DNA of 64,000 nt from Chitinophagaceae bacterium DXS. GTDB taxonomy: Bacteria > Bacteroidota > Bacteroidia > Chitinophagales > Chitinophagaceae. The translations under genes and the position numbers were made by a program. Position 1 is the stretch's first letter, and every line of letters begins with the position of its first letter. The stretch covers positions 7,115,001-7,179,000 of the forward strand of contig CP128386.1 in the NCBI GenBank assembly GCA_030345135.1, written 5' to 3'. The notes beneath the pieces were generated by a model that was not told where the DNA came from, ran no database searches, and saw nothing but the letters and a program-made list of their open reading frames with translations. Positions 60,083 through 64,000 of this stretch are shown one piece after another.

Positions 60083-60537
60083 AACTTGTGCCAAAGTTTT
60101 CCAAAGCAGACATTCAAAAGTTCCTTGAGGATAAAATGAAAGCACTTGACACTGCAACCCTTACCAGGTTAAAACGTATCGGCGAAACATTTGTGAAGAA
60201 CGCCCGTGAAAATGGCAACTACACTGATATGACAGGTAACCTTAGGAACTCCATTGGATATGTGATTCTGCGTGATGGTGAACAGCTCTTTCAAAATTTC
60301 AAAAAAGCAGCACGAGTAAAGTCTGATACTACAGGCGCTAATACTGCTCAACGTGTGGCTCTGGAAGTTGCAGCAAGTTTTCCTCGGGGTTATGTACTCA
60401 TTGTTGTGGCTGGTATGGATTACGCCGCGGCAGTCGAAAGCCGGGGGAAAGACGTAATCACAGCAAGCAGCATCACCGCAAAGAACGATTTGTCAAAAGC
60501 AGTTGACGCAATTAAAAGAAGTTTAGCGCGATCATGA
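60079..60537 (+). CDS. HK97 gp10-like tail completion protein
   Basis: The ATG at 60079 overlaps the previous stop as ATGA. The pattern RIGETFVKNARENGNYTDMTGNLRNSIGYVI...YVLIVVAGMDYAAAVESRGKDVI is that of the HK97 gp10 family, in which a conserved Y-A--VE-RG end is typical. It joins head and tail. Confidence 0.85.
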   Translation: MKLVPKFSKADIQKFLEDKMKALDTATLTRLKRIGETFVKNARENGNYTDMTGNLRNSIGYVILRDGEQLFQNFKKAARVKSDTTGANTAQRVALEVAASFPRGYVLIVVAGMDYAAAVESRGKDVITASSITAKNDLSKAVDAIKRSLARS

Positions 60538-60935
60538 TAACCACATTCGACATAGTTGACATCGTTTGGAACCAGATAAATAACTCGGAGTTGAAAACAA
60601 TCATCACCGGTGATGTTTACAAGGAAGCCAGACCAGTCAATAGTAATGTTGAAGATATCGTGATTAACTGTCTTCCGGTAAATAATGAACAACTGCAGGA
60701 AGCTGTGGCTAACGTCAATATTCACGTTCCAAACCTTAAGATTAAGGTTGATAACATACAAGACTCACAACCCAACTTAGAACGCTTAAAAGACCTTACA
60801 CGGATTGCGGTTGACCTTCTAAGTGCATGGGGTGAAGATTATAACTATGAGGTTCAACAGCAAGTATTATTCTCAGAAGGTGATCAGCATTATTTAAACA
60901 TAAGAATCGAATTCTTTCACATTAACTACAACTAA
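60534..60935 (+). CDS. Tail terminator-like protein (133 aa)
   Basis: Order (after gp10-like, before the tail tube) and size match a tail terminator. Seen: an N-terminal helix (TFDIVDIVWNQINNSELKTII), then strands (VYKEARPVNSNVEDIVINCLPV) and a C-terminal amphipathic part (HYLNIRIEFFHIN). It overlaps the gp10-like gene by four bases (ATGA). Confidence 0.7.
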   Translation: MITTFDIVDIVWNQINNSELKTIITGDVYKEARPVNSNVEDIVINCLPVNNEQLQEAVANVNIHVPNLKIKVDNIQDSQPNLERLKDLTRIAVDLLSAWGEDYNYEVQQQVLFSEGDQHYLNIRIEFFHINYN

Positions 60936-60936
60936 A

Positions 60937-61743
60937 ATGGCAAAGAAAGCTTTTTACGGTTTAGAATATATCAAGATGGGCAATGTCGCACCAGACGGCG
61001 GCATGGGTACATCTCTTACGACGCTTGGCGGTATTGTAGAAGGTACACCTATACTGGAAGTTCCCGAAGGCACTACAACAGACTTCAATATTGAAGATTC
61101 TGATGAGCCTTATTACAGCGTCACTGTGCCTGGTAAAAAGACGCTGAAACTGTCTGTGTATGATATCGACGTATACATATTGCAGAAATTATGGGGCGGG
61201 ACAGTAATCCCAGGGGCAACTCAGACGGATCCTCCTACATGGCAAGCTCCTGCAAGCCAGCCACAGATCGAGCAAAGTGTTGAAATAAAACACAGATTGG
61301 GAGGCGTGATTAAAATTGCAAGAGGCAAAGTTGTCACAACCAGCCAATTGAAATTTCAGAAGAACGGCCTTGGTCAACTTGATCTGACCATTACCATCCT
61401 GGCGCCAGAAAAATCAGGTGTTCCTTCATGGTCAATGACAGCAGGTACAACAGATACTCCATTGACATTTGATACGGCACAGACGTTTACATCAGTAGCT
61501 AATAAAACTGACTTTGGTGTAACAACCACATTGCCTGCAACGAATGCAACAGTCAAGTTTGAGTTCAACAAGGTAGCAAGCCCATCTGGCACGCCGATGA
61601 GCATGAACATCAAGGCTGGTGGTGTGCAGGTAGCGCTTGTGGATTTCCCATCCGACTACAACGGTCAGCCGTTCAGATTCACAAATAGTTCCGGCACGAA
61701 GTACACAGGAAACTTCACCAATGGTGATTTTATCCTGAGCTAA
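60937..61743 (+). CDS. Major tail tube protein
   Basis: The 268 residues are beta-rich: KAFYGLEYIKMGNVAPDGGMG, EGTPILEVPEGTTTDFNIEDSDEPYYSV, KTLKLSVYDIDVYILQKLWGG, RGKVVTTSQLKFQKNGLGQLDLTITIL. This order is typical of long-tailed phage tube proteins. A terminator right after the stop isolates it, as often seen for highly expressed tube genes. Confidence 0.8.
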   Translation: MAKKAFYGLEYIKMGNVAPDGGMGTSLTTLGGIVEGTPILEVPEGTTTDFNIEDSDEPYYSVTVPGKKTLKLSVYDIDVYILQKLWGGTVIPGATQTDPPTWQAPASQPQIEQSVEIKHRLGGVIKIARGKVVTTSQLKFQKNGLGQLDLTITILAPEKSGVPSWSMTAGTTDTPLTFDTAQTFTSVANKTDFGVTTTLPATNATVKFEFNKVASPSGTPMSMNIKAGGVQVALVDFPSDYNGQPFRFTNSSGTKYTGNFTNGDFILS

Positions 61744-61749
61744 GATAAC

Positions 61750-61773
61750 GGCCCGGGTAACCGGGCTTTTGTT
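61750..61773 (+). terminator. Terminator after the tail tube gene
   Basis: Perfect stem GCCCGG-GTAA-CCGGGC followed by T residues. Confidence 0.88.
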
Positions 61774-61793
61774 TATTAAAAAAACTTCATGCA

Positions 61794-62117
61794 ATGGCGA
61801 CAAATATCATAGCGGGGCCGAATAGCGTAGTCGCTTTAGATACTGCCGACAATGTCAGCATGAGCGCTCTTGGGCTTACAGAATCAAACTGCGTTGCCGT
61901 TTACAGAACGCTGGGCAGTTATCGATCATGGGTACCAGGAAGGCCGGTTAATAGCTTCGATAAACTTGAAAAAGGTGTCGGATATATAATCATTGCCAAA
62001 GAACCTCTTGATCTCTCTCAATGGTTTGCTCCACCGGTACCGCTCGGTGGTGGCACAGGAGGCGATACCCCTACAATAGACTACAATTGGCTTGATGACT
62101 CAGATGAAAACATTTAG
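61794..62117 (+). CDS. Hypothetical structural protein (107 aa)
   Basis: No family recognised. A beta-rich small protein (NSVVALDTADNVSMSALGL, CVAVYRTLGSYRSWVPGRPVN, GVGYIIIAKEPLDLSQWFAPP) with a Gly-rich, acidic tail (LGGGTGGDTP). It sits two bases before the tail-spike gene; a tail-associated or assembly role is likely. Confidence 0.68.
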   Translation: MATNIIAGPNSVVALDTADNVSMSALGLTESNCVAVYRTLGSYRSWVPGRPVNSFDKLEKGVGYIIIAKEPLDLSQWFAPPVPLGGGTGGDTPTIDYNWLDDSDENI

Positions 62118-62119
62118 CG

Positions 62120-64000
62120 ATGTCAATTAAAATTCAAGAAACCAATGTCACTTACGCAACGTTGTCGGATGCCCTTACAGCGCTTCCGGCAACGTTCGAT
62201 AAGGACTATACCATATACAGCACCGAAGATATTAACCTTTCTTCAGCGCTTACAATTCCTTCTAAAACCACTGGCTCCTTCAAACTGACGATTAAGTTTG
62301 ATTTACAGACCAGGAAGCTTTACACGGATGGCTCTCAAACCTCAGTGCTTGTTCTTGGCGGTGTAAATAATTTTGTATTGGACACCTGTACCGTTCAAAG
62401 CCCCAATTATGCCAGCTCCACTGCAATCGCTTGCCTTGTCAACGGATCCTGTAATTCGATCTCGTTTAAGAATATCAAATTTGACGGTTGTAGAAAAGCG
62501 GTTGGTAATGGAACGTCGTTTGCCGGCGTTGTAGTTTCTCTTACTTTGGATGGATGTAGCTTTCAAAATTGTTCGGCTGGCGCAACAGATATTGGAGCCG
62601 GAACGTTTACCAATGCAGATTACTCTCAGCCATCTACTGCGTACAATTACACCAACGTAACAGTTAAAAACTGCCAGCTTAAGGATGTAAACAACAAAGC
62701 AGTTATTCCATCGACGACCTACAGCACAGACGTTACATTGAAGATTTTTAAAGCCTACAATGTAACTATCCAGGATAATGTGCTTGATACAACCACAGCA
62801 AAGGGCTTTGATATTGAACACTGTCAGAATGTGCTTGTTCAGAGAAATATTATTACCAAAGCAGCTTGGAGCAATACAAACTCTAACGTTGTGCTGATTA
62901 ATAATAGCCTTAATGTTCGTGTTCAGCGCAATGCCATGTTTGGTAACAGCGCAACGGCTAACTGTCTGCAGCTTAACTACTGTAAAACGCTGTTCGTAAA
63001 TAACAATACAATTGATTGCGATAACGGTCAGCCAATATCTGCAACCTTCTTTTTAGACTGGAGAGAGCTGTTTAACAACATCTTTTGGACTCGCGGTTCG
63101 TATATCCAGCTTATAAATTCCACAACGGGCCTTGACTATGTTACTGAATTTAAAGCGGCTGATTATAACTACTACCGTGTAGATGGCAGTACACAATCTC
63201 TAAAAGTTCAGGTTGGAGCAACAACGGGCGGTACTACCGTCAATATCAAAGGCAACTCTGATACTACATTAACCACCTACCGCGGTAATGGCTATGAAAA
63301 CCATAGCTTCTTTGTTGTATCTAACTCGGCAACCGCAGACAAAGCTGAAATATTCAACAAAGGTACTTATCCCACAAAGCCTGACTACTGTGTATTGCCC
63401 ACTGCCACTTCTGTTTACCAGAAAGCGGATGCGACAAAAGGCGGCACAGCAGACGTCAGAGGTTGGAACCTTCAGACGTTGCGTGACATCGGCGCCTATG
63501 ACTATAGTGCAACGGATCCGAACGCATCACATAACCCACCACAAATATCTGTTTCATCCAACCGTCTGTTCGGAATTAAGAGTGATACGACTTTTTCGTT
63601 TTCTGGTACAGTGAACTATCTTGATTCCGGTGCAACAATAACAGGCTGGTCCTGGAACTTTGGAGATGGTACTACGTCAACGTCCCAGAATCCCACAAAG
63701 AAATACACGTCATTGCCGTCGTCTGGTAACACATTTACAGTTACGTGTACTGCTACTGACAGTAATGGCCAGACAGATACAAAGAATCTGACTGTGACTG
63801 TCTATAATGATGGCGTTGAAATTATTGGTGGGTTCTTTGGTGGCGAGATTTATACAGGCGCGTCAGCGTTATCGAGTGCGGTTACCCGGGTTTCTCAGAT
63901 TGCACTGATGTCGAACGTAGCTATTGCCATCAAGACAACAACAATCCAAAACTTTTTCTACTATAACAACGGTGACAGTGGCCCTTATCGTGTAAATATC
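62120..64000 (+). CDS. Tail spike: right-handed beta-helix plus PKD domain, 3' truncated
   Basis: ATG at 62120 opens a frame that stays open for 627 codons to the window edge. Residues about 80-330 show the short-period pattern of a parallel beta-helix, with repeated N-V-V-N-N/V-Q-N turns (NNFVLDTCTVQS, NVTIQDNVLDTTT, NVLVQRNIITKA, NVRVQRNAMFGN, KTLFVNNNTIDC). Residues about 475-563 are a PKD domain (ITGWSWNFGDGTTSTSQNPT, TVTCTATDSNG). Such proteins bind or cut surface polysaccharides. The start of the C-terminal domain is visible; the rest is outside the window. Confidence 0.85.
   Translation, partial: MSIKIQETNVTYATLSDALTALPATFDKDYTIYSTEDINLSSALTIPSKTTGSFKLTIKFDLQTRKLYTDGSQTSVLVLGGVNNFVLDTCTVQSPNYASSTAIACLVNGSCNSISFKNIKFDGCRKAVGNGTSFAGVVVSLTLDGCSFQNCSAGATDIGAGTFTNADYSQPSTAYNYTNVTVKNCQLKDVNNKAVIPSTTYSTDVTLKIFKAYNVTIQDNVLDTTTAKGFDIEHCQNVLVQRNIITKAAWSNTNSNVVLINNSLNVRVQRNAMFGNSATANCLQLNYCKTLFVNNNTIDCDNGQPISATFFLDWRELFNNIFWTRGSYIQLINSTTGLDYVTEFKAADYNYYRVDGSTQSLKVQVGATTGGTTVNIKGNSDTTLTTYRGNGYENHSFFVVSNSATADKAEIFNKGTYPTKPDYCVLPTATSVYQKADATKGGTADVRGWNLQTLRDIGAYDYSATDPNASHNPPQISVSSNRLFGIKSDTTFSFSGTVNYLDSGATITGWSWNFGDGTTSTSQNPTKKYTSLPSSGNTFTVTCTATDSNGQTDTKNLTVTVYNDGVEIIGGFFGGEIYTGASALSSAVTRVSQIALMSNVAIAIKTTTIQNFFYYNNGDSGPYRVNI

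Larger units (their letters stand above)
29124..64000. mobile_element. Long-tailed prophage, right end outside window
   Basis: From the tRNA fragment onward the genes form a phage genome in standard order: left arm with accessory genes and S24 repressor, divergent early genes, recombination and replication, packaging, portal, head, connectors, tail tube and tail spike. Late genes are all on the plus strand apart from inserted cassettes. Tape measure, lysis genes, integrase and the right attachment site are not in the window. The major tail protein and tail terminator suggest a sipho- or myovirus; tail type cannot be decided. Confidence 0.93.

Noticed and set aside
62342-62821. 159-codon minus-strand frame
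   Set aside because: Antisense to the beta-helix spike, whose frame is open throughout and shows clear repeats.
63288-63614. 108-codon plus-strand frame
   Set aside because: Overlaps the spike gene in another frame and has no recognisable fold; the spike frame continues through it.
62120-64000. Diversity-generating retroelement target in the spike
   Set aside because: No reverse transcriptase, template repeat or variable repeat pair is seen in the window.

Overview
The window looks like a chromosome piece from a Bacteroidota bacterium, probably of the Chitinophagaceae type. Reasons: promoters match the Bacteroidota -7 element TAnnTTTG, Shine-Dalgarno sequences are mostly absent, and the gene content fits that phylum (DUF2911, DUF6580 and YkuD_2 proteins, a Bacteroidota-style ABC-F protein, a SusC-free sulfatase lipoprotein, PcfJ/PcfK). 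The species cannot be fixed from the sequence.  Positions 1-29100 are host chromosome. In order they hold: a sulfatase lipoprotein cut by the left edge; an unknown membrane protein; an L,D-transpeptidase-like lipoprotein; RarA; a DUF488 protein with an unknown partner; acylphosphatase; a small lipoprotein; an ABC-F ATPase with one degenerate ATP site; a secreted M16 peptidase; an Rrf2 regulator; a GH36-like glycosidase; a HicB antitoxin followed by an apparent HicA remnant; a pstSCAB phosphate transporter; a DUF2911 protein; an ECF sigma factor overlapping a membrane anti-sigma/TonB-like protein; a divergent vWA protein; XerD; a YkgJ cysteine-cluster protein; YraN; ManA; and a DUF6580 protein. 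Several gaps here carry families of short degenerate word repeats (variants of CTTACGGT, TGTACGA, CACCTTA, AGCTGAT, GCTTTAA, CACGGAG).  At 29124-29143 the 3' end of a tRNA, without its body, marks the likely left attachment site of a long-tailed prophage that fills the rest of the window and runs off the right edge. Its left arm (29.2-34.3 kb, mostly minus strand) carries an XRE regulator, unknown genes, an OLD-like ATPase/TOPRIM protein beside a membrane coiled-coil protein (a possible anti-phage module), a zinc-ribbon membrane protein and an S24 repressor. A divergent Cro-like gene follows, with a compact operator region between the two. Then come small early genes and a noncoding block (36.05-37.0 kb) with two abnormal class II tRNA-like genes and further hairpins. 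The recombination and replication region (37-46 kb) has an SbcC-like ATPase, an MBL-fold protein, a NinB-like protein, a clamp-like protein, a replication initiator, a DnaC-like loader, PcfK and PcfJ. Next are accessory genes and a second noncoding block with three minus-strand terminators (48.2-49.1 kb).  The late module starts at about 50.7 kb: terminase small and large subunits, SPP1-type portal, a MuF minor head protein fused to a zincin (HExxH) domain, scaffold, decoration protein, major capsid protein, head-tail connectors, tail terminator, tail tube, and a beta-helix/PKD tail spike cut by the right edge. Directly behind the MuF-zincin gene sit three opposite-strand genes. Two of them are small acidic paralogues, an arrangement that suggests a phage-borne toxin with immunity proteins. 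No integrase is visible, so it may lie beyond the right edge.
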